From contig CM032233.1 in NCBI GenBank assembly GCA_019009955.1, forward strand, positions 126,152,001 to 126,216,000: a DNA stretch of 64,000 nucleotides, in the 5' to 3' direction. Shown in pieces: positions 54,700 through 64,000 of this stretch; position 1 is the first letter of the stretch; each line of letters begins with the position of its first letter. The notes beneath the pieces were generated by a model. It was not told the origin of the DNA, did not search any database, and saw only the letters and a program-made list of their open reading frames with translations. A program made the translations under genes and the position numbers. This DNA is from Riptortus pedestris (lineage: Eukaryota; Arthropoda; Insecta; Hemiptera; Alydidae).

Positions 54700-55170
54700 A
54701 TTACTAAATATATTAAATTACTAAAATAAGTTCTTACCGAATTGTTTTGTTACATTAGGAGTTCAACCCTTATTTGGGTTGAATACTCCCTATGTAACTG
54801 TCCTTATTTAAATTAAACTCCATATAATTTTGTAAAGTAGCACGTGATTAAAAAAAAAAGTTCGAATAATTAAAATAGATATATTGATTTTATTAGTACA
54901 GAGATTTCAAAAGGTTGTAAAGTCAAAACATTTACATTTTATTTATTAAAATATACAATATAGAAGAATTTTGAGAGGGACAAATTAAGTGAGTATGCTG
55001 ACACTGAAGCAGTGGAGGGTGTAAATGTTTCAAAGGAGATGCATAATATTGAATGTGGCAAGACTTACTTAGTCGCAATGGATGCCAGGCAAATTTCAAG
55101 TAGATACGTGGAGTCATTCTGTCTAACTGAATTGTTCCTGTGTATATTGTGTCCAGTGGGATAATGTTGG
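54700..55170. other. No gene recognised
   Basis: AT-rich; a minus frame at 54932-55237 overlaps the SINE and has no domain. Confidence 0.5.
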
Positions 55171-55177
55171 CCATGTG

Positions 55178-55310
55178 AGTTAAGGCATTAATCTTTATCT
55201 CACTTGGTAAAGATAGAGTCATGAGTTCGATTTTCACCTGGGAAATAGGAATTTATTTATGAGGAACTCAACTAAAATCCTTAGTCCCACCTTTTCATTT
55301 TCTGTTTAAT
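55178..55310 (+). mobile_element. tRNA-derived SINE
   Basis: GAGTTAAGGCATTAATCTTT, ATCTCACTTGGTAAA, ATGAGTTCGATTTTCACCTG (B-box-like), ATAGGAATTTATTTATGAGG and AAAATCCTTAGTCCCACC, in the same order as the copy at 22745. Confidence 0.65.
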
Positions 55311-55314
55311 GTGT

Positions 55315-56560
55315 TATCAGAATAAAATTTATTGGACCAATTTTTTTCAAATGCCTAATAATGGTTTCAGTTGAATTATAATTTTTAGTAGCATTCCCCC
55401 CCCCCCCCCCCCCTTTCTTTGATATATATTGGGACACCCAGAAAATGATACTATTTTTTCACAGCAATTTAAATTCCTGTGAGCTTTTTGTTGAGAACTG
55501 TTATCCCAGCCATGTATGTACTGGCTGGACTGATAGTTATGCATGAGCAGTTCAGAAGTAATAACCGTTGTAATGACTGGCAAGTCATTTTTGAATCTAG
55601 AGACAACTGGTGATCAATTTAAAATTGAGATAGCCTGAAGAGAGTTCAGGCAATCCAGTACATATGTGGGGTGAGACGTCAGGCTGATGGATGTGGGACA
55701 GCCCATCCAGGTAGTGAACATTGTTTATCAATTTACTTGTGCCTAGTGTTTAACCCATCATCTTTTTGAGTTGGGCTATCCATACACAATGTCACATGAT
55801 AAAGGAAATCGATGTTTGAGGATTTTATAAATGCATACAAAAATGAAACGTGGTTATGAAAAGTAAAGCCCAGTAAATAGTGGGATAGGATGAAGTAGGA
55901 AGCTATGCATATTGCCACTTGGTAGCAGTGTGGAAAGAGGTACTTTCAACATAACTACTATTTTGAGAAAAAATTACAATTGTTTTATTACAAATTGAAG
56001 CTGTTGCAATTATAAATGTGAAGCTGCTACTGATAGAATTGAAAAAAAAAAAGTGAGAGATCCTAAATAAGAAGCACTTGTGAAGATGATTTCTACGAAC
56101 CAAAAGTATGGTACTGACAACACTTTCTTACTTTTTTTTTGTATTTGCTGCTTAGTCATTTATCGCAAAGCAATAAATAAATAAATGTATAAAGAAACAA
56201 CTTCTTTTACCATACTTAATTTTTTGTTTCTAAAATATTATTTAAAATTATGGAAAAAATACATAATCTCTGAAGTTGTATGCTTGGCACACCCTAGATT
56301 CAACTGATAGTGTCGTATGCTAGTTGGAATGTGTTTGGAGTTTTTGGGTGAGTGAATAGTTGAGGACTACCAGTAATACCACCTTTAACAATGATAAATC
56401 AAGATAATTGGTTTTTCTTCAAGCTGGCTTGACATTTAGTGGTCAGAGTTTATAGAGGTGTCTGAGAGAGTAATATTTGACCTAGTCATGACCAGAACAT
56501 AATTATAAGTGTATTATAACATATAAATAAAGCCATTTTTTTGGATGGTACACTAGGTTT
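55315..56560. other. No gene recognised
   Basis: Contains a C23-24 run (55388-55413). Frames here lack domain support. Confidence 0.5.
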
Positions 56561-56564
56561 TTTC

Positions 56565-56680
56565 TTTTAGCAGATTTCCCTTAAGGGAAATCAGCTATTG
56601 AGGTCGTACTCATGACAGAATTTTCGAAATTTTTCTTCAAATGTCCATCGATCCTACCTAGTAGATGACGAAAACGAGGT
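56565..56680 (+). mobile_element. HINE 5' fragment
   Basis: CTTTTAGCAGATTTCCCTTA, GGGAAATCAGCTATTGAGGT, ATCGATCCTACCTAGTAGAT and GACGAAAACGAGGT, then it stops abruptly before the TA site. Confidence 0.8.
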
Positions 56681-57012
56681 AGAAATCAAATATTCACAAA
56701 GTATGTCTCTTTTCGACGAAGCAGAAGATATACAACACAAACTACCGCCGGAAGTGGGCTCTCGGTCTGAATAGATCTCACTATGGAAGATCCTCTTTCA
56801 TTGCCTGGACCCCAGTGGGAAAGCATCATCTCTGCTTGAATCTTCTTGTTTTTTTTTTTTCTGGTCTCAGCCTCTCTTCTCACATGATGAATTGAAGAAG
56901 CACGCATCACATTTGATGACTCTACTTGCCATCAATATCAATATTAATAATTTAAATATTTTTGTTTACAAACTATCACCATCTCTTTACTCACTTGTTA
57001 ACCTGAGATATA

Positions 57013-58598
57013 CAGTGGGCCAAAAAAGTATTGGTACACCTCACTTTTTTTTAATAAACTCAATAATTTAAAAGTTAAATTTTTCATACTAATGTATTAT
57101 CAAAGTAGCACCCATAACCAATTATTGGTGGCATCAAACCGAGCAAATAGAAAGCAGACCAAAAGTTATAAACTGGAAGAGTGAATTTCAAGGGTCAAAA
57201 AAGTATTGGCACAGTTAACATTCAATTTTTTATATTTAATTACTACATTTTAATATTTTGTCGCCATACCGTTTACATCAATTACAGCCTGAAGTCTTCA
57301 AGGCATTGAGGTTACAAGCTGGTGGGTTATTTCTGGAGCAATTTTATCCCATTCTTGCTGTAAAACAGTTTGTAGCTGATGCTTGGAAGAAATTTGATTT
57401 TTTCTGACTTTTAGATCGAGCAAATACCACAGATGCTCAATGGGATTTAAATCTGGAGACTGCGGTGGAGTTTTGAGTTGTCTCCGAACATTATAAAGTA
57501 GCTACTTCTTTGTTTTATTGGTAGTATGCTTTGGGTCATTATCTTGCTGAAAGATGAATGATACCCCGATCCCCAACTTTTCAGCGTTGCTGATTAAGTA
57601 TGCCGCAAAATGCTAACGTACTAGTCTGCATTCATAATACCTTCAATAAAAATCAAGTTTCCAATACCATTCCCCAGCCCCACTCTAACACACTACCACC
57701 TCCGTGTTTCACTGTTGGTCTGGTATTACTCGTTTTAAATAAAGTGTAGGGTTTCCTCAACACGTATTTGCGACCATCAGAGCAAAAAATATTGTTTTTG
57801 CTCTCATCTGAAAATAAAACATTCTTCCAAAACTCCAATGGCTCTTTGAGGTATGTTTTAGCAAAGTCGAGACTTTTTTTACGATTTGCCTCACTTGTGA
57901 ATGGCTTCTGTCTCTGAACTCTTCCCTAATAGTCAAAACTATTAATGACATTTCTTACTGTCTAGATGCTGAAAGTTGTGTCTGAAGTTGAAGCAATTTC
58001 TGTTGCTATGCTGGAAGCCGAAATGTAGGGTGTTTTTGCCACTAGTTTGTGAATCCTCCTTTTTTCTCTTTCAGAAAACAATTGTGGCCGCCCGGAACGT
58101 CGTTTGCTTAGTACTCTACCTGTCTCATTGTTCTTCTTGATGATGTCCCTTACTGTACTGAAAGGAGATCATACGTCTATTCGCAATTTCACGGTAACTA
58201 AATCCGGGAACGCAATTTAACCACACAGATTCGTACTTGCAAAGAATGCTCCTCTGTTTTAGCCATTGTACTAGCAATGAACTGGCCATAAAATAATCCT
58301 GTTTAGGTATATTCATCATTATGCTGGTTTGTTTCAGACTGAAAGGATTAAAGATTAAGATAAGGAATATAAGTTCGTACGTAAACAACTGTGCCAATAC
58401 TTTTTTGACCCTTGAAATTCATAGACTAAATTATAACATTTAGCATGTAATCTATTAGCACGATTCGTTGCCACCTATAATTAACAGTTGTGCAATAGTT
58501 TGATAATATATTATCTTTATGTAAGAAAAATTTAACTTTTAAATTTTTTAGTTTATTAAAAAAAATGTGAGGTGTGTCAATACTTTTTTGACCCACTG
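57013..58598 (-). mobile_element. Tc1-like transposon, 1586 bp
   Basis: TA borders (57011-57012 and 58599-58600) and CAGTGGGCCAAAAAAGTATT termini in inverted orientation, continuing GG(T/A)CACACCTCAC-like. A second internal copy of the motif GGGTCAAAAAAGTATTGGCA (57194) and its complement (58397-58416) gives the IR/DR double-repeat layout of Tc1 elements. It contains a broken minus-strand transposase. Confidence 0.93.
57300..58270 (-). pseudogene. Tc1-like transposase, DD34E, degenerate
   Basis: Minus-strand pieces in shifting frames. N-terminus MAKTEEHSLQVRICVVKL and GFSYREIANR (paired-like HTH). Core FGRMFYFQMRAK and NVLFSDESKNNIFCSDG (first Asp), RPTVKHGGGSVLEW, QQDNDPKHTT (second Asp) and QSPDLNPIEHLWYLL (Glu). 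The order and spacing are those of Tc1 DD34E. Several stops and frameshifts make it inactive. Confidence 0.9.
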
Positions 58599-58694
58599 TA
58601 TATGTTTGTTGTTATTAATAAATAAAGATAAAGAGTTGATATTTATTCTTACACATATATTATATTATTATTATTTTTTTTTATTTTATCAAAA

Positions 58695-58700
<6 letters not shown>

Positions 58701-58770
<70 letters not shown>
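58701..58770. repeat. (AT)n(AG)n microsatellite
   Basis: TA tract followed by GA tract. Confidence 0.95.
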
Positions 58771-58773
<3 letters not shown>

Positions 58774-58779
58774 TTTTGT

Positions 58780-61765
58780 TTATTAACTAACTTAACGGGT
58801 GAATACATATTTTCATTTGTTTTCAGGGACGGACCTGTGAAATATTTTTGTCGGTTTGGATTGTTAATCAGACAAGATGTCACCTGCTGATTTGGATTTT
58901 CTGTTTTGAGCTAAGGATGGAAATTCATGTAGGGTTGGAAGTAATAATGTACTTTACTAGGAATTTTGAATGATTTCTGAAGGCCACTGTCAAAGGAAAT
59001 ATTTTGAATAGAAACTCATCTATCATTTTTTTGGGGGCTTAAGACAATTCATGGCATTTTTAGTAGAAATTTTTAATAAATAATTCAAAATTACTATTAA
59101 CAATTTAAACAAAATTCGATATTCAACTTCTTTTAAATGGCTTGCTACTATTTTGAGGACAGATATTTGTAAGCCGATTCTTAAAGATAAGTCTTCTTAA
59201 TTATCTGTCAAGAGTAGCTAATATATTATTAGTTGTCAATAGTTTTTATATACCAGTAGTTCATAAACATTTAGAGGTGTCGAATTGACTACTTGGAAGA
59301 AAATGAGACTGAATTTAAAATGGAAGGATTGGGGCTCTCTGAATCTCAATACCTCACAACATATTTTTTGTATATGACCATTAGTATATTAAAGATTTAC
59401 CTTTGAGGGTCTCTTCCTTACCTCTTAAATGTAGGTGTAAATATTAAATGTCTAGTTTCATATTTTCTTTCTGTGTGTGTTGTAGGAGTAGTATATACAT
59501 AGGATCTGTACTTTGACGCACAAATCAAATGTAATTTTAATTTATTATTTTTATGTTATCAAAATATATAGATGCCCCTTATTTATCATTTTTGGTTAAT
59601 ATTTTAATTATATACCTACTTTTTACTCAAAGCAAAATTTACAATTATATTTGAACAGTCCTTATACTTGGCAAGTTGAAAACATTCTATGTGATTCTAG
59701 TTGTACATTATTAGATATCTTAAATGTTATATAAAAATTTGTTTTCTATCTCAAATTTATTGTTCGTTACATACTTATAAAGTATTTATTGCTCCGTTAT
59801 ATTTATTGTTCGTTACATACTTATAAAGTATTTATTACGTCGTTATATTATTAAAATTATTTAAATTTATGAAAAGGAAGAGTGATTTTTATTTGTGGAG
59901 ATTGTATATTTTTGGATATAATCGTAAGAAGGTATTAGTTGCTTTTGTAAAATACTTCATTTGAGGAAAACAAATTCTTAGGTTTAAAACAGTTTTAACT
60001 TCAAAATAATAATAAAAAAAAAAAATGATTTGATGGTAAAGCTGCTTGGATTGGATTGAGAATGTTATATGAAAAGATCTAATTTTATTTATTTAGATTT
60101 TATATAGTTTGAATGCCATATATAAATATGCAGTTCTTCACTAGCCAAATACCATTGTTACCAAACATAATGGCTATTATTATCGTTATATTGTCTAGAT
60201 ACTTTACTTTGACAACATTATATATTTGTGAAGTTAATGTTTAGTTCATAATTTATTATATTCTTACGTAAGTCAATTGTTTCCTGTTATCTTTCCAATT
60301 TTGTGGATTTAGAAACCGATTGCACATGAATTTATTATATGTGCATATTATGTATTCATATTCCACTTGACTTTTATTATACAGATTAAGACTTTCTATA
60401 TTTATGATTTTTTATGTATTTTACAAGAGACACGTGCAATTTATCATACAACCAGAAAATGTTTCTTTAGTTTTTCATTTAAAATATACTTTATTATCTG
60501 GTCTTCTTATAATGACCAAAAACACTATATTAATATCTTTCTCCACTTCCTTTGGAAATAATAAATTACATTTGTTATTAAATACTAGAAGTAATTTATT
60601 CATATCCTATATCCCTCTTATGAATGCTCATCTGTTAAACATCCATATTTTTGAATAAAAACTGTTTGTGTATGTATACCAGATTCTATAACAATATCTT
60701 CACAAATTTGGTTCAATACTAAACCACTAACAGAAATATGATTACCCATTTGCACTCTAGACGTTTGCTTAAATAATCTGTTATTATATTTAAAATATTG
60801 ATTATTTTTACATAATTAATACCTTAAACAAACAAATCCTTATTTTTTATTCCAGTGAGTGGCTCAATTTTCACTCAATTATTGTCTAGTATTTTTATGG
60901 TTAAGTCTTCTACTGGTTTTGGGAACGTGGTAACTATGTCAAACAATGCTAAAATGTATCCAGGCCATATTTTCTAATCTCTTATCATAATTCAGCTCCA
61001 TTGAAAGTATCAAAAGGATTCTAAGTTGGTTTTCTGGCAGGTGGAAGTGAATTATATTGCAGTTAAAATAAAACGGCCTCACTATACCACAATATAAGGT
61101 TATTGTGGAAGTGTGGCCGTTTTCTCAACCTGCAAACAAAAGGATTGTTAATTGTAAATGGCTTTAGCTCTATATCCAAATCCTTCAGCAATTTATAAAT
61201 GGAAGACTTGATCGAAGCAACAATTGGTCTTAATGCAGTTTTATTAATCTATATAATACTGGAATATTACAATGACAATTAACATACTTTTATTTCTCAT
61301 TATTTTTAATAAATTTCATTTTAAATACCTTGTCTGTATACTTTATTAATTTATTTGTCAAAGTATTTTTAAGGACACGGTTAATTTCTTTAAAAGTAGA
61401 ACTGTAGTTAAAAGTACTAACAATTTTATTTGTATAAATATCCTTTTTAATAACGACCATATTAGTTGTTTGTTTTGTGAATGTCTTTGTTTTCCTTAAA
61501 AATGTTTTTCTCCTAATCTTGGTCATTCTCATTTTTCCATATTGTTCCATCGATATCTCCTGTAGTATTTTTTTTTTTTTGTAGGCTTAGAAATATTAAA
61601 TTTGTCACTAAGTGATGAAAACTGCATTAATTCTTTGAGAATAACATATCTAGATAAATTTGCTTCCCAATCAGTGTTAATTTTAAAATTAAAAATTTGA
61701 TTTTTCCAGAATTTCTGAGATAATTCCTATTACAATATTCCTTACAACTATATGTAAATAACATT
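58780..61765. other. Long AT-rich stretch, no gene recognised
   Basis: About 3 kb without a supported exon, TE or RNA gene. It may be 3' flank or an intron of the SETD2-like locus. Short frames (60367, 60404, 61290) have no domain and no splice support. The only structure noted is a 46-bp tandem duplication at 59756. Confidence 0.5.
59756..59847. repeat. 46-bp direct tandem duplication
   Basis: TTTATTGTTCGTTACATACT through GTATTTATT...CCGTTATA occurs twice head to tail, with two or three differences at the end of the unit. Confidence 0.85.
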
Positions 61766-61772
61766 TCAAATA

Positions 61773-62724
61773 AAAGTTCATCACGCAGGGGCTGCGTAAA
61801 CTAATCAAATTTCCCCCCTGAAGTTTTACAATAAATAAATCTACATGCTGATAACACTGAACACCACCGTGAATAAATACAAACAGTAATGAGAAATCTT
61901 TCAGCCAATTTGAATAACCTCCTAATGGAAAGCATTTGAATTTTAAACAAACGGGTCTGCCAACCGCTTAAAGCTGAACAGATAAATGGAAACATTCTTC
62001 AATGGAAGGAAAAACAATTACTGAAATATATCAGAATATAACATATTAGTTTTATTGAAAACTATTTACTAAATCTAGTACTGTAATTTATAATGAATCA
62101 GAATAATTTTTATCGTAATCACTCAAATTTTAGTAGTCCAAGAACAAAAGAAGGGGGAGGGGATCAATGGAGAGTATTTGCATATATCTGACAAAGTAGA
62201 ATTTCAATGAAAATAATATTTGGTATTTAACCTTGGAATGAAGTGACTTATGATATAACAGCTTATTATTAATATGACATGAGTAGGAGAGGAAGGAGGT
62301 TTGCCGAAAGCTGAAAAATGCAAATATCTCTGTTAATATTCAAGATAGAGAATAAACGTATATAACAATATTTATATTACATTTAATTTGCATTAAGATT
62401 CATTCTTTACAATTTTTCAATAGATGTATAGTAACGGAAATATTTTGAATTTTCAAAAATCCCCCCCTCTCACTGTTTGGATTTCAGCCATTAACGAACT
62501 TGATCTTTAGTTTTACATGAAACGTTTAAATATCAAGTTTGGTAACAATCAAACAAAAATTTCGACCGCTAGAGCGTTAACAGAAAAATATGTATATAAT
62601 TTTGAACGGACCTCATTTTCGTCATCTCCTGGGTATGATTGATGGTCATTTGAGGAAATTTTTCAAAAATCATGTCATGAGTATGACCTCAATAGCTGAT
62701 TTCCCCTAAGGGAAATCTGCCAAA
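61773..62724 (-). mobile_element. Helentron-like (HINE) copy
   Basis: Begins AAGTTCATCACGCAGGGGCT with GCGTAAACTAATCAAATTTC, and ends GATTTCCCCTAAGGGAAATC then TGCCAAAA. The TA tract is reduced to ATATGTATATAA at the conserved site (62588-62600), before TTTTGAACGGACCTCATTTT. Confidence 0.85.
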
Positions 62725-63037
62725 AGGAAACATGCATAACACTCTGATTGTATATGATTTCCAGAACATACTAACACAATATGCAATGTGCACATTATTT
62801 GTTTTACTCATAAGCAACACTAGTCTATGAGTTTTTGTAAGCTATTTAATTATTTATTGAATATTTAAATTGTTAACTATTTGAAGTGATTTAAGATTAT
62901 TTTTATATTGACATTTAAAAACAAAAAGTCTGTTTATTATTAGTTTCATTTAGTACTAAGACACAAAAGAAAGTGTGCTTTATATATAGTATATTTGTTG
63001 TATTATTAAATATTCATTTTTATTATTATTTTAGTTT

Positions 63038-63130
63038 TGATCAAACTAAGCAGATTTCCCACATGAAGTTTTACAATAGATAAATCTACATACTGGTAAC
63101 AAACACACCACCGTGAATATTAAGTCACAT
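63038..63130 (-). mobile_element. HINE 3'-end fragment
   Basis: CAAACTAAGCAGATTTCCCA, ATAAATCTACATACTGGTAA and ACACCACCGTGAATATT match the 3' region of other copies; the terminal hairpin is missing. Confidence 0.75.
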
Positions 63131-63401
63131 GTGTGATATTGTGATTGTGAATCTGATTGTATTCATGGATATGAATAAAATCATATTCACATATTAAATA
63201 TGATTTTTGTCTTATTCAAATCCTTGAACATGTTTTTTTGGGTTTTTTTTTGCCTTTTACCCTAAATGAAACCTTGCTCACATAGTTTACATATTTTTTT
63301 AAAATGATTTGAGCATTATTCTGAGCACATCAATCAACCTACAGCTGGCTGTGTTGACTATACACACTAACTATACTCTGCTTTCTACTGTTATACAAAA
63401 C

Positions 63402-63535
63402 ATTTTAGCAGATTTCCCTTAAGGGAAATCATCTATGTAGGTCGTACTCATGATGCGATTTTTGAAAAACATTTCTTATATATCAGTCAATCCTACCTAA
63501 TAGATGACAAAAATGAGGTCCGTTCAAAATTATAC
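63402..63535 (+). mobile_element. HINE 5' fragment
   Basis: TTTTAGCAGATTTCCCTTAA through GAGGTCCGTTCAAAATTAT, cut off just where the TA tract would begin. The next bases, ACAGGGTGTCAC, may be the end of another element. Confidence 0.8.
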
Positions 63536-64000
63536 AGGGTGTCACAAGTTCCCGTGCACCCTCCTCAAAATAGCCAATTGTATTAATAAATGGCTGAGAC
63601 TTGGTGTGCCATAATTGTGACCCCTGAAGAATCTTTTCAGTACATATTTAACCTTGTAACCCTCTCCAGCGGCAATAACTTTGGAATTTCCAATGGAATG
63701 CCATACTTTTTATGACGGATTCTTGTAGAAAATTTTCTATTTGACCATCCTTTAGCCATAAAATTCACAAATCTTTATCTTGATTACGTTATATTGTAAA
63801 ATGCTGCGATATAAAAGTTGAAGCGAACAAAATTATATTTGATACAAGTCTACAGGAAAAGGATTGTGCAATAAAATAAAAAAAAGAAAGAAAAAAAGAA
63901 GTAGTTAACACAAAATAACACGAAAGTATTCTTGAATGAATCCAAAAAATGTTTACTTCAAAAAAATCGACGTAACAAAAACCTTTCTTAGAATTAATTT
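63536..64000. other. Possible start of another transposon, undetermined
   Basis: ACAGGGTGTCACAAGTTCCC directly after a TAT and at the HINE break looks like a TE terminus (CAGGGTGTC-type), but its other end lies outside the window and no frame is supported. Confidence 0.35.

Noticed and set aside
55347..55583. Minus-strand 78-aa frame with a Gly run
   Set aside because: Driven by a long C/G homopolymer; no domain or conservation cue.

Overview
This is an AT-rich stretch of eukaryotic, most likely arthropod, nuclear DNA. It has long dinucleotide microsatellites, spliced host exons separated by kilobases, and layer upon layer of transposable elements: R1-, I/Jockey-, RTE- and R4/Dong-like LINEs, Ty3/gypsy pieces, mariner, Tc1, TTAA-flanked piggyBac-like elements, tRNA-derived SINEs and Helentron-like repeats. 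I cannot name the species. No rRNA, functional tRNA, CRISPR or prokaryotic signal is visible.

Host gene. The best supported host locus is a plus-strand Set2/SETD2-like histone methyltransferase. Its AWS-SET-postSET module is split over five exons (37342-37455, 38880-39008, 42951-43134, 49051-49148, 54597-54651) that join in frame at GT..AG borders. Just upstream lie four tandem copies of a pre-AWS exon region (about 32.5-36.0 kb). All four open in phase 0, and the last one (35898-36022) ends in the phase the AWS exon needs. Further upstream are weaker exon candidates at 1399-1497, 24015-24191 (a C2HC zinc finger) and 28737-28993; whether they belong to the same gene is not shown. The SET copy has a shortened SET-I segment and an in-frame stop directly after the post-SET motif, so it may be a truncated paralogue.

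Layout. 0-9 kb: a LINE 3' end with a 12-bp target duplication; a SINE split by a TTAA element; an R1-like LINE split by an internally deleted Ty3/gypsy element. 9-22 kb: an RTE-like LINE tail, then a long-TIR DDE transposon (10637-22117) whose left TIR holds a 5.6-kb LINE (15-bp target duplication) and whose transposase gene holds a Helentron-like element. 22-32 kb: a SINE plus TTAA element, a 48-bp TTAA palindrome, a Helentron-like copy carrying a 424-bp palindrome, and a gypsy integrase with an LTR-like minisatellite. 32-55 kb: the SETD2-like gene with TE-filled introns, including a fold-back mariner, a near-intact mariner nested in a LINE, and an R4-like LINE split by a TTAA element. 55-64 kb: a SINE, a Tc1 element, and more Helentron-like copies.

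Most protein-like segments are TE genes, nearly all broken. The value of the window is a well-resolved insertion history plus several unusual architectures: tandem exon duplication, palindrome-decorated TTAA elements, microsatellites grown at one fixed site inside a Helentron-like family, and a mariner with two copies of the same end.
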